This document shows positions 1-8,013 of a stretch of 64,000 bases of DNA, piece after piece. The notes beneath the pieces are model-generated. The model ran no database searches. It was not told where the DNA came from and worked only from the letters and a program-made list of their open reading frames with translations. How positions within the stretch are numbered: the first letter of the stretch is position 1; every line of letters starts with the position of its first letter. Source of the stretch: an uncultured Oscillospiraceae bacterium (GTDB taxonomy: Bacteria > Bacillota > Clostridia > Oscillospirales > Oscillospiraceae); the NCBI GenBank assembly GCA_934591845.1, contig CAKTPO010000003.1, forward strand, positions 118,352 to 182,351, in the 5' to 3' direction. Both the position numbers and the translations under genes were made by a program.

Positions 1-678
1 GTTGGGATGGGTACGGGAAACCTGCACCAGAGGGCCACGGTCATTTTTCCGCACGTCCAGCACATAGACTTTCAAAATCTGGCCCTCTACATAGGTCTCG
101 CCGGGGATCTGCTCGGTGGAGCGCAGCACCGCCTCGGATACTTCATTGCCCTGGCCCACCCGCAGCAGCACCTCGCCGCTGGCAGGGGCGATTTTGGTAA
201 CGGTACCGGTGAGCAGCTCCTGGGCCTTGCTGGAATAGCTTTCATACATGACCCCACGCTCGGCCTCCCGGATGCCCTGGATGACCACCTGCTTGGCGGT
301 CTGGGCGGCAATGCGGCCAAACTTCTGGTAGTCTACAGGGATGCTCACCTGCTCGCCGGGCTGCACATTGGGGTTATAACGCCGGGCAGCATCCAGCTGG
401 ATTTCCAGAGCCGTATCTTCCAGCTCCTCCACGGCGGTCTTAATGAGGTGAATGCTCAGGCCGTGCTCGTCCAGATTCACCACCACGTTGTCTGCGGGCA
501 CGTCCCGGTGATCCTCCCGGTCCTTCCGGTAGGCGTTGGCCAGAGCCTGCTTCAGCCGCTCGACCATATAATCAACGGGGATGCCCTTCAGCTTTTCCAG
601 CTCCCGCAGACTTGCGAAAATCTCTGCCCCCACGTCGATCTGGGGCTCCTGCTTGGCAGCTTTTGTTTTTCTTGCCAT
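1..678 (-). CDS. nusA: Transcription factor NusA, N-terminal part (cut by window edge)
   Basis: NusA binds RNA polymerase and nascent RNA and controls pausing, termination and antitermination. The 226 visible codons start MARKTKAAKQEPQIDVGAEI. They cover the N-terminal polymerase-binding domain (about residues 1-130) and the start of the S1 domain (LTGTVTKIAPASGEVLLRVG, about residue 135). The KH domains lie beyond the left edge. The start is the ATG at 678, 18 nt after the rimP stop. The rimP-nusA order is the usual bacterial one. No stop codon interrupts the frame, so the gene is partial only because of the window. Confidence 0.95.
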   Translation of the reverse strand, partial: MARKTKAAKQEPQIDVGAEIFASLRELEKLKGIPVDYMVERLKQALANAYRKDREDHRDVPADNVVVNLDEHGLSIHLIKTAVEELEDTALEIQLDAARRYNPNVQPGEQVSIPVDYQKFGRIAAQTAKQVVIQGIREAERGVMYESYSSKAQELLTGTVTKIAPASGEVLLRVGQGNEVSEAVLRSTEQIPGETYVEGQILKVYVLDVRKNDRGPLVQVSRTHPN

Positions 679-696
679 GGTACTTTATTCCTCCAA

Positions 697-1149
697 TCAG
701 AATTCCACCCGAAGCCGCACCAGTGCGACCTGGGACTTTTCAAATGTAATGGTTTCTTTCCCGGACTCCACCGTGATCCGTCCGTCCTCGTAGCCCCGGA
801 GAATGCAGGGCAGTTCCTTCAGCCCATTGTAGGGCCTGTAGAGTTTCACGGTGACGGCAGAACCCATAAACCGCTCAAAATCTCCGGGCCGTTTCAATGC
901 CCGTTCCAGCCCCGCAGAGCACACTTCAAAGTGGTAGCTGCCCTGGATGGGGTCTTTCTCGTCCAGAATGGGGTCCATGGCCCGGGAGATGGCCTCACAG
1001 TCTGCAATATCCACGCCGCCGTCTTTATCAATGTACAGCCGCAGAAAATATTCGGAGCCTTCCCGCACATATTCCACATCCCAAAGAGAACACCCCTGGG
1101 CCTCCACCACCGGCAGAGCCAGGAGCTGCACCTGTTCCGTTACCTTCAT
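697..1149 (-). CDS. rimP: Ribosome maturation factor RimP
   Basis: A 150-residue protein needed for late 30S subunit maturation. It has the family's N-terminal alpha/beta domain (LWDVEYVREGSEYFLRLYID), the conserved CEAISRAMDPILDEKDPI segment, and the EVCSAGLERAL motif that leads into the C-terminal SH3-like barrel ending LVRLRVEF. The ATG at 1149 is chosen because an AAGGAAGG site lies just upstream. An in-frame upstream extension to about 1338 would read through the promoter and palindrome and is not homologous. It is first gene of a rimP-nusA operon running off the left edge. Confidence 0.95.
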   Translation of the reverse strand: MKVTEQVQLLALPVVEAQGCSLWDVEYVREGSEYFLRLYIDKDGGVDIADCEAISRAMDPILDEKDPIQGSYHFEVCSAGLERALKRPGDFERFMGSAVTVKLYRPYNGLKELPCILRGYEDGRITVESGKETITFEKSQVALVRLRVEF

Positions 1150-1180
1150 AGAACCAACCTTCCTTTCTGTTCCGGTCAAT

Positions 1181-1212
1181 AAGAAAGAGAGGGGCGCGCC
1201 CCTCTCTTTCTT
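1181..1212 (-). repeat. Perfect 32-bp palindrome in the rimP-nusA leader
   Basis: Arms 1181-1196 and 1197-1212 are exact reverse complements (arm AAGAAAGAGAGGGGCG) with no loop bases beyond those needed to turn. It lies between the promoter at 1232-1260 and the rimP start at 1149, so it would be transcribed into the 5' leader. No long U-tract follows, so it is not a canonical terminator. It could be a protein-binding or autoregulatory leader hairpin. Confidence 0.8.
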
Positions 1213-1231
1213 CCTACGTTCTTTCGATGTG

Positions 1232-1260
1232 ATTATAGCACTATTTTTTCTGTAATGCAA
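1232..1260 (-). promoter_or_regulatory. Sigma-70-type promoter for rimP-nusA
   Basis: On the minus strand, TTGCAT (1260-1255), a 17-bp spacer and TATAAT (1237-1232) precede rimP, placing the transcript start near 1225, upstream of the palindrome. Bases 1261-1473 between this promoter and the next one hold nothing else I can recognise. Confidence 0.75.
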
Positions 1261-1473
1261 TAGCTTTTTCTGAAAAAATTCCGATTTTATACCGATTTTT
1301 TGGAAAAATCCCCTGCTGTAACAGAATTTTCGCCCCACCCGAACCCCTTGCGGCCCTGTTCGACCGGGTTTTGCTGCGGCAAAGGACAGCGGGAAGAACG
1401 CTTCAAAGGAAGCTGCGGAACAAACAAAGGGGCGGATATTTCGGGAACCGTCCCGGATTCAAGGCCCTTTTGA

Positions 1474-1502
1474 TTGACACCGGGATAAAAATAGAGTATT
1501 TT
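1474..1502 (+). promoter_or_regulatory. Promoter of the cobalamin riboswitch operon
   Basis: TTGACA at 1474-1479, 17-bp spacer, TATTTT at 1497-1502. The start would fall just before the riboswitch P1 stem at 1516. Confidence 0.7.
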
Positions 1503-1515
1503 ATAAAGGAAATAG

Positions 1516-1662
1516 ACACAAGTCCCCCTTTGGGGATAAAGGGAATTCGGTGAGAGGCCGAAGCGAACCCGTCACTGTAACGGAGGAGCGACTGCGAACA
1601 GCCATTGGGAAATCTGAGAAGGCCGCGGCGTGATGATCCGGAGCCAGGAAACCTGCTTGTGC
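1516..1662 (+). promoter_or_regulatory. Cobalamin (B12) riboswitch aptamer
   Basis: The region carries AAAGGGAATTCGGTGAG, CACTGTAACGG, GATGATCCGGAGCCAGGAAA and ACCTGC, matching the conserved core and B12 box of cobalamin riboswitches. P1 can form between CACAAG (1517-1522) and CTTGTG (1656-1661). A following hairpin (GAGGGGCTTGCCCCTC, 1666-1681) lies where the kissing-loop partner or expression platform usually sits. Binding of adenosyl- or methylcobalamin is expected to shut off the downstream corrin genes. Confidence 0.93.
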
Positions 1663-1742
1663 CGGGAGGGGCTTGCCCCTCGGTGAAAAATCAAGGCTGC
1701 GGTGTTCGGCCCTTGGATGATCGAGCAGAGATGTTCTGTTAT

Positions 1743-1768
1743 CGGGCGGCCTTCGGCTGCCCGTTTTT
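1743..1768 (+). terminator. Riboswitch-controlled intrinsic terminator
   Basis: CGGGCGGC / GCTGCCCG stem with a CTTCG loop, followed by TTTTT at 1764-1768, between the aptamer and the cbiK start at 1796. It implies control by transcription attenuation rather than only by blocking translation. Confidence 0.8.
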
Positions 1769-1795
1769 GACCGCCGCAGAAGAAAGGAAAAGAGC

Positions 1796-3259
1796 ATGAA
1801 AAAAGCGATTTTGGTGGTCTCCTTTGGAACTTCCTACCAGGACACCCTGGAAAAAACCATTCTGGCAACGGAAAAAGACATTGCCCGGGCCTTCCCCGGC
1901 TGGGAAATTCGGCGGGCCTTTACCAGCGGCGTGATCCTGAAAAAGCTGCGCATGCGGGACGGTCTGGCCATTGACAATGTGTCCCAGGCCATGGCACGGC
2001 TGGAGGAACAGGGCTTTACCCATGTGGCGGTACAGCCCACCCATGTGATGCACGGGGAGGAATATGAAAAGCTGGTGGGCCAGTTGGAGCCGTTTCGCTG
2101 CCGGATGCAGCTTTCCCTGGGGGCCCCGCTGCTCCATGCCCAGGAGGACTATGAGTCGGTATCCAAGGCTTTGCTGTCCTGGTTGCCTGCCATGGAGCAG
2201 GACGAGGCCCTGGTTCTGATGGGCCACGGCACCCCCCACTTTGCCAATGCCGCCTACGGCCAGTTGGAGCAGAATTTGCAGGACTTAAGCGACCGGGTCT
2301 ATGTTGCCACGGTGGAGGGGTATCCCACCCTGGATCGGGTAAAGGACCGGCTGGCCCAGAGACCGGAAATCAAGAAGCTGACCCTGGCTCCCTTTATGCT
2401 GGTGGCGGGGGACCATGCCCGGAACGACCTGGCAGGGGAGGAGGACTCCTGGAAAACGGAGCTACAGGCCAGGGGCTACGCCGTCCGGTGCCTGTTGCAG
2501 GGCCTGGGGGAATGCCCCGGCATCCGGCAGGTGTTTGTGCAGCATTGCGCCAAGGCTGTAGAGGAATTGCATACGGAGGGTAAACTCTGGGGCGTGGGCG
2601 TTGGCCCGGGCGACCCGGAACTGCTGACCCTGAAAGCCGCCAGAGTGCTGGAACAGGCGGACGTGATCCTGGCCCCGGATACGGGGAAAGCGGATAAAAC
2701 CGCCCTGAACATCATCAGAAATCACTTAAAGGGCAAGACCCCCATTTTGGTCTCCACCCCCATGACCCGGGACAAAGACCGGCTGCAAAAGGCCTATGCC
2801 CAGGCCGCCCAGAATATTATGGCCCTGCTTGACCAGGGCAAGCAAGTGGCCTTTATCACTCTGGGGGATGCCACGGTGTATTCTACTTATATGTACATTC
2901 ACGAGATTGTCCGCACCCATGGCTACGCCGTGGAGGTGGTACCCGGCGTTCCCTCGTTCTGCGCCGCGGCGGCACGGCTGAATATTTCTCTGTGCCAGGG
3001 GGACGAGCCGTTGCTGGTGATCCCCGCCTCCCATGACCCGGAGAAGCTATTGGATGTTCCCGCCAACAAGGTCTTTATGAAAGCCGGTTCTGCCATTCTG
3101 GACTTGAAAAAGACCCTGGAACAGCGGGACATGCTGGGAAATGCCGCCATGGTGGAAAATTGCAGCATGGAAACGGAACGGGTCTACCCGGATTTCCGGG
3201 ACTTGAAAGAAACCACCGGCTATTTCTCCCTGGTCATTGTAAAGGAGGGCCGGGAATGA
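1796..3259 (+). CDS. cbiKL: Sirohydrochlorin cobaltochelatase CbiK fused to cobalt-factor II C20-methyltransferase CbiL
   Basis: A 487-residue two-enzyme fusion of the anaerobic cobalamin pathway. Residues 1-260 are CbiK-type chelatase, with the metal/catalytic histidines in LMGHGTPHF (His144) and MLVAGDHARND (His207). It inserts Co2+ into sirohydrochlorin. Residues from about 265 form a CbiL tetrapyrrole methylase (GVGVGPGDPELLTLKAARVL, then ITLGDATVYSTYMYIHEI and the EVVPGVPSFCAAAARLN core), which methylates C20 using SAM. Each half is close to the length of the free enzyme. ATGA overlap with hemA at 3256. First gene under the B12 riboswitch. Confidence 0.92.
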   Translation: MKKAILVVSFGTSYQDTLEKTILATEKDIARAFPGWEIRRAFTSGVILKKLRMRDGLAIDNVSQAMARLEEQGFTHVAVQPTHVMHGEEYEKLVGQLEPFRCRMQLSLGAPLLHAQEDYESVSKALLSWLPAMEQDEALVLMGHGTPHFANAAYGQLEQNLQDLSDRVYVATVEGYPTLDRVKDRLAQRPEIKKLTLAPFMLVAGDHARNDLAGEEDSWKTELQARGYAVRCLLQGLGECPGIRQVFVQHCAKAVEELHTEGKLWGVGVGPGDPELLTLKAARVLEQADVILAPDTGKADKTALNIIRNHLKGKTPILVSTPMTRDKDRLQKAYAQAAQNIMALLDQGKQVAFITLGDATVYSTYMYIHEIVRTHGYAVEVVPGVPSFCAAAARLNISLCQGDEPLLVIPASHDPEKLLDVPANKVFMKAGSAILDLKKTLEQRDMLGNAAMVENCSMETERVYPDFRDLKETTGYFSLVIVKEGRE

Positions 3260-4677
3260 GCCTACTGATGTCCGGCCTGGACTGCCACCGGGCAGGGGTA
3301 GCCCTGCGGGAAACCCTGGCCTTTTCCGGGGAACAGGCGGCAGAACTCTTAAGCTGGCTCTCCCGGCAGCCGGGGGTGGAGGGCTGTGTGCTGCTTTCCA
3401 CCTGCAATCGGACGGAGCTTTATCTCAGCGGCGACCCCCAGAGTAGTCCCTGGCGGCTGCTGTGCCGGGGGGCAAAGGCCCCGGAAGCGGCTCTGGCCCC
3501 CTTTTTCACCACCCGGGTGGGAGAGGAAGCGGCACTGCATCTCATGGAAGTGGCCTGTGGACTCCACTCCCAGATTCTTGGAGAGGATCAGATCATCACC
3601 CAGGTGCGGCTTTCCATGGAGCGAAGCCAGGAATGCCGTACTTTAGACCCGAGTCTTGCGGCATTGTTCCGCCACGCTGTTACCGCCGGGAAGCGGGCCA
3701 GGACGGAAGTGCATCTGGCCCGGGGCATTCCCTCCATGGGTACTAAGTGTCGGGAAATCCTGGAACGGGAACTGCAAGGGCTTCATAACAAGCAGGTTTT
3801 GGTCATCGGCAACGGCCAGATGGGCCGCTTGGCGGCGGAGATTTTGCAGGAGGCCGGGGCAAAGGTTCAGGTGACCCTGCGAACCTATCGCCACGGGGAG
3901 ACGGTGATTCCCCGGGGCTGCGGGACGGTGGGGTATGAAGACCGGCTGGAAGCCCTGGAGGGGGCTGATGCCCTGGTGTCCGCCACCACCAGCCCCCACT
4001 ATACATTGACAAAAGAACAGCTGTTGACCCTGAAAATGCCCCCCAAAGTGGCGGTAGACCTGGCAGTACCCCGGGATATTGACCCGGAATGCGCCGACTA
4101 CCTCAAACTCTTTGACACCGATGCCCTGGGTACCGGCGGCCCCGGCACCGGGGAGGAGCTTTCTGCCATGGAGACCATTGCCCGGCAGGAGTTGGAACGG
4201 TTTTTGCAGTGGCAAAAGCGGATGAAAACCGCCGAAAGAAGCCCCCGGTTCCCGCTCTTTGTGGATTTGACCGGGAAAAAGGTGGTACTCATTGGTGGAG
4301 GTACCATTGCCTCCCGGCGGATCGCTACCTTGCGGCTGTTTGGCTGTGAGATCCTGGTGGTGGCCCCGGAATTAAAATGTAGCCCCCAGGGCCTTACCTG
4401 GCTTCCCCGGCCTTATGCCCCCGGGGATCTGGCCGGGGCTACGCTGGCAGTGGCGGCAACGGACAGCCGGGAAGTGAACCACGCTGTCTGGCAGGAGGCA
4501 CAGCGTCGGGGCATCCCCGTATCCGTTGCGGACTGTGAAGCGGAATGCGGCTTCTATTTCCCCGCCATCTGCGCCGGGGAGGATTTGATCGCCGGGGTGG
4601 TATCCTCCGGCAAGGATCACCACAAAACCGCCCGGGCGGCCCGGGCCATCCGAAAGGTATTGGAGGAACTGGAATGA
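3256..4677 (+). CDS. hemA: Glutamyl-tRNA reductase fused to precorrin-2 dehydrogenase-like domain
   Basis: A 473-residue bifunctional protein. Residues 1 to about 335 are glutamyl-tRNA reductase, the first committed step of C5 tetrapyrrole synthesis, with the catalytic Cys50 in LLSTCNRTELYLSG and an NADPH-binding VLVIGNGQMGRLAAEIL motif. The C-terminal part (about 345-473) begins FPLFVDLTGKKVVLIGGGTI and is a SirC/Met8-type NAD-binding domain that should oxidise precorrin-2 to sirohydrochlorin, the CbiK substrate. Start chosen at the ATGA overlap with cbiKL (3256), 9 nt after an AAAGGAGGG site. It overlaps hemC by ATGA. Confidence 0.93.
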   Translation: MSLLMSGLDCHRAGVALRETLAFSGEQAAELLSWLSRQPGVEGCVLLSTCNRTELYLSGDPQSSPWRLLCRGAKAPEAALAPFFTTRVGEEAALHLMEVACGLHSQILGEDQIITQVRLSMERSQECRTLDPSLAALFRHAVTAGKRARTEVHLARGIPSMGTKCREILERELQGLHNKQVLVIGNGQMGRLAAEILQEAGAKVQVTLRTYRHGETVIPRGCGTVGYEDRLEALEGADALVSATTSPHYTLTKEQLLTLKMPPKVAVDLAVPRDIDPECADYLKLFDTDALGTGGPGTGEELSAMETIARQELERFLQWQKRMKTAERSPRFPLFVDLTGKKVVLIGGGTIASRRIATLRLFGCEILVVAPELKCSPQGLTWLPRPYAPGDLAGATLAVAATDSREVNHAVWQEAQRRGIPVSVADCEAECGFYFPAICAGEDLIAGVVSSGKDHHKTARAARAIRKVLEELE

Positions 4678-5552
4678 AGATTCGTTTCGGCAGCCGGGAG
4701 AGCCGGTTGGCGGTGATTCAGAGCCAGATGGTTATGGATGCCGTGCAGGCCCGTTGCCCGGAGGCAGAATTGGAGCTTGTGACCATGAAAACCACCGGGG
4801 ACAAGATTTTAGATCGGACTCTGGATCAAATCGGCGGCAAGGGCCTGTTTGTAAAGGAACTGGACGTGGCCCTTCGGGAAAACCGGGTGGATTTTACGGT
4901 TCATTCTCTGAAAGATATGCCTATGGAAACCCCGGAAGACCTGCCACTGGTTGCATTCTCCCGGCGGGAGGATCCCCGGGATGCCCTGGTGCTGCCAGAG
5001 GGCGTTACGGAACTGGATAAGAGCAAGCCCATCGGCTGCTCCTCCCGGCGGCGGCAGCTGCAATTAAAAAAGCTCTACCCGGACTTTGAAATCCAGGCCG
5101 TCCGGGGCAATGTGCAGACCCGGCTGCGGAAGCTCCAGGAGGGCCAGTATTGCGCCCTGGTGCTGGCAGCGGCGGGCCTGAAGCGGCTGGGGCTGGAAGA
5201 CCGCATCAGCCGGTATTTTACGGTAGAAGAAATTCTTCCCGCTGCGGGCCAGGCCATTCTGGCGGTACAGGCCCGGGCCGGGACGGATGTTTCCCCTCTT
5301 GCAGGATTCACAGACCCGGACAGCACCTGCTGCGCCCTGGCGGAGCGGGCCTTTGTCCGGACTCTGGACGGGGGCTGCACCTCTCCTGTGGCGGCCTACG
5401 CCCGTGTTGCGGGGGATGATATGGAGATCACCGGGCTTTATGTCAGCCCGGATGAAACCGTTCTGCGCCGGGGGACCACCTGTGGCCCTAAGGAGCAGGC
5501 GGAAGCCCTGGGCCGTGCCTTGGCCCTGGAACTGAAAGGAGAATGCCCATGA
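4674..5552 (+). CDS. hemC: Porphobilinogen deaminase (hydroxymethylbilane synthase)
   Basis: A 292-residue enzyme that joins four porphobilinogens into hydroxymethylbilane. It starts MKIRFGSRESRLAVIQSQMV, carries KGLFVKELD and the DFTVHSLKDMP motif, the arginine-rich IGCSSRRRQLQL loop, and the dipyrromethane-cofactor cysteine in RTLDGGCTSPVAAYA (about residue 230). Length is normal for the family. Start taken at the ATGA overlap with hemA. Confidence 0.97.
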   Translation: MKIRFGSRESRLAVIQSQMVMDAVQARCPEAELELVTMKTTGDKILDRTLDQIGGKGLFVKELDVALRENRVDFTVHSLKDMPMETPEDLPLVAFSRREDPRDALVLPEGVTELDKSKPIGCSSRRRQLQLKKLYPDFEIQAVRGNVQTRLRKLQEGQYCALVLAAAGLKRLGLEDRISRYFTVEEILPAAGQAILAVQARAGTDVSPLAGFTDPDSTCCALAERAFVRTLDGGCTSPVAAYARVAGDDMEITGLYVSPDETVLRRGTTCGPKEQAEALGRALALELKGECP

Positions 5553-7030
5553 GCGGCAGCGTGATTTTGGTAGGGGCCGGACCCGGAGACCCGGGCCTTT
5601 TGACCCAAAAGGGCCGTCATGCCCTGGAAAACGCCCAGGTGGTGGTGTATGACCGGCTGGTAAGCCCCGCTATTTTAGATTTGATCTCCCCCGATGCCCA
5701 GGCCATTGACGTGGGCAAGGAATCCAGCCATCATCTGGTACCCCAGGAGGAGATCAACCGGATTTTGCTTCGGAAAGCCCAGGAGGGCTACCGGGTGGTT
5801 CGGCTGAAAGGCGGCGACCCCTTCCTCTTTGGCAGAGGTGGGGAAGAATTGGAGCTGTTGGAGGAGGCGGGGATTCCCTTTCAGGTGGTACCCGGTGTGA
5901 CCTCGGCTCTGGCCGTACCCTGCTACGGGGGCATCCCCGTGACCCATCGGGACTATTGTTCTTCTCTGCACATCATCACCGGCCACGCCCGGGCAGGGGC
6001 GGAACTGCATATTGATTTTGATGCCCTGCGCCGGACGAAAGGCACGCTGGTATTTTTAATGAGCGTCACCTCTCTGCCCCAGATCTGCCAGGGACTGCTG
6101 GGGGCCGGGATGGAGCCGGAAATGCCCGCCGCCGTCATTGAGCGGGGGACCCTGCCCGGTCAGCGAAAGGTGGTCTCCACCTTGGAAAACCTGCCCCGGG
6201 ATGCGGCAGCGGCAAAAATCAAAAGCCCCGCCATCATTGTGGTGGGGAAGGTCTGCCAGTTGTCAGACCGGTTTGACTGGTTTGATGCCCTGCCTCTGAA
6301 AGGAACGAAAATCGTGGTGACCCGGCCCGCGGACCGCAGCGGCAGTCTCACTGGCAAACTCCGGTCCCTGGGGGCAGAGGTCATCGACTACCCCTGTATC
6401 CGCACCGTTCCCAGAGACCCGGCGGTGGAGCTGGACTTGGCCATTGGGCGGCTACAGGAATACAAGTGCCTGGTCTTTACCAGCCCCGCGGGGCCAAACA
6501 TCTTCTTTGACCGGCTCCACGCCCTGGGGAAAGATGCCCGGGCCTTGGGTGGCCTGACGGTGGCGGCCATTGGCCCCAAAACCGCCCAGATTCTTAAAAA
6601 ACAGGGTATTATCCCGGATGTTGTGCCGGAAACCTATGATTCTCAGCATTTGGCCGTGGCCTTGGAGCATGTCTCCGGGCCGGTGCTTCTGTGCAGGGCA
6701 AGCAAAGGCAGCAACGCCGTGCCGGACCTTTTGAGCCAAAAGGGCATTGCTTTTGAGGATGTGGCCTGCTATGATACGGTTTATGCCAGCCCGGACCCGG
6801 AAAAGGTCATGCCGCTGCTGGACAAACCCTTGACAGTGACCTTTACCAGCGCTTCTACCGTCAAGGGCTTTGTGGAAAGTCTGCCGGATGGGGATTTCCG
6901 GAATGTGACCGGCGTGTGCATCGGACAGCAGACCCAGGCCGAGGCCCAGAAGTATGGCATTGCCACGGTGGTTTCTCAGGAAGCCACCATGGAATCGTTG
7001 ATCGAATGTATTAGAAAGAAGGAATTCTGA
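5549..7030 (+). CDS. cobA-hemD: Uroporphyrinogen-III C-methyltransferase fused to uroporphyrinogen-III synthase
   Basis: A 493-residue fusion. Residues 1 to about 245 are SUMT/CobA (VGAGPGDPGLLTQKGRHALE, VVRLKGGDPFLFGRGGEELE), which makes precorrin-2. Residues about 250-493 are HemD (GTKIVVTRPADRSGSL, then LVFTSPAGPNIFF and a C-terminal VTFTSASTVKGF segment), which cyclises hydroxymethylbilane to uroporphyrinogen III. Two in-frame ATGs exist; 5549 is preferred because AAAGGAG (5535-5541) is 7 nt away and it makes the ATGA overlap with hemC. This fusion is common in Clostridia. Confidence 0.95.
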   Translation: MSGSVILVGAGPGDPGLLTQKGRHALENAQVVVYDRLVSPAILDLISPDAQAIDVGKESSHHLVPQEEINRILLRKAQEGYRVVRLKGGDPFLFGRGGEELELLEEAGIPFQVVPGVTSALAVPCYGGIPVTHRDYCSSLHIITGHARAGAELHIDFDALRRTKGTLVFLMSVTSLPQICQGLLGAGMEPEMPAAVIERGTLPGQRKVVSTLENLPRDAAAAKIKSPAIIVVGKVCQLSDRFDWFDALPLKGTKIVVTRPADRSGSLTGKLRSLGAEVIDYPCIRTVPRDPAVELDLAIGRLQEYKCLVFTSPAGPNIFFDRLHALGKDARALGGLTVAAIGPKTAQILKKQGIIPDVVPETYDSQHLAVALEHVSGPVLLCRASKGSNAVPDLLSQKGIAFEDVACYDTVYASPDPEKVMPLLDKPLTVTFTSASTVKGFVESLPDGDFRNVTGVCIGQQTQAEAQKYGIATVVSQEATMESLIECIRKKEF

Positions 7031-8013
7031 TGGAAATGACCATTCGTCCCCGCAGACTCCGCTCCTGCGAGAATCTTCGCCGCATGGTGCGGGAGACCCG
7101 GGTATCCCCGGAGAGCCTGATTTACCCCCTGTTTCTTATCGAGGGGGAGAACATCAAAGAACCCATCCCCTCGTTGGAGGGCCAGTACCGCTATTCCCCG
7201 GACCGGGTCTGGGAAGAAATTGAAAGCTGTCTGGCTTCCGGTGTCAGCCGGGTGCTGCTCTTCGGCATTCCCGCCCATAAAGATGCCTGCGGTTCCTCTG
7301 CCTGGGACTCTAACGGCGTGGTGCAGCAGGGCATTCGGGCCATTAAGGAAAAGTATCCCCAGATGTACATCGTCACCGATGTGTGCATGTGCGAGTACAC
7401 TGACCACGGCCACTGCGGCATTCTTTGTGGCCACAATGTAGACAACGACAAGACCTTGGAGGTGCTGGCCAGAACTGCCCTGTCCCATGTGGAGGCCGGT
7501 GCGGACATGGTGGCCCCCTCGGACATGATGGATGGCCGCATTGCCGCCATTCGCCAAGTGCTGGATGAAAACGGCTATGTCAATACCCCCATTATGTCCT
7601 ATTCCGCCAAGTATGCCTCTGCGTTCTACGGACCTTTCCGGGATGCCGCCGGTTCCGCCCCCGCTTTTGGGGACCGCCGGGGCTACCAGATGGACCCCCA
7701 CAACCGGAAAGAGGCCATGAAAGAGTGCGCGCTGGATGTAGAGGAGGGGGCGGACATTCTCATGGTCAAGCCCGCTCTGAGCTACCTGGATATTATCCGG
7801 GAGTGCAGCGATGCCTTTGACCTGCCCATGGCCGCCTACTCCGTCAGCGGCGAGTATGCCATGATCAAGGCCGCCGGAAAGGCGGGGCTCATTGACGAAC
7901 ACCGGGTCATGTGCGAAAGTGCCCTGTCCATCTACCGGGCAGGAGCCAACATCCTGATCACCTACTTTGCAAAAGAACTGGCAAAAGCCATGCAGGAAGG
8001 AGAACTGGGGTAA
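7030..8013 (+). CDS. hemB: Delta-aminolevulinic acid dehydratase (porphobilinogen synthase)
   Basis: A 327-residue enzyme that condenses two 5-aminolevulinate molecules to porphobilinogen. Schiff-base lysines lie in SYSAKYASAFYGPFRDAA and ILMVKPALSYLDII. The DVCMCEYTDHGHC cysteine cluster marks a zinc-dependent type. The start overlaps the cobA-hemD stop by one base (TGATG). All core motifs are intact. Confidence 0.97.
   Translation: MEMTIRPRRLRSCENLRRMVRETRVSPESLIYPLFLIEGENIKEPIPSLEGQYRYSPDRVWEEIESCLASGVSRVLLFGIPAHKDACGSSAWDSNGVVQQGIRAIKEKYPQMYIVTDVCMCEYTDHGHCGILCGHNVDNDKTLEVLARTALSHVEAGADMVAPSDMMDGRIAAIRQVLDENGYVNTPIMSYSAKYASAFYGPFRDAAGSAPAFGDRRGYQMDPHNRKEAMKECALDVEEGADILMVKPALSYLDIIRECSDAFDLPMAAYSVSGEYAMIKAAGKAGLIDEHRVMCESALSIYRAGANILITYFAKELAKAMQEGELG

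Noticed and set aside
7..1182. Long plus-strand open frame opposite nusA and rimP
   Set aside because: It is antisense to two well-recognised genes, with no ribosome site and no recognisable family; high GC makes such frames common here.
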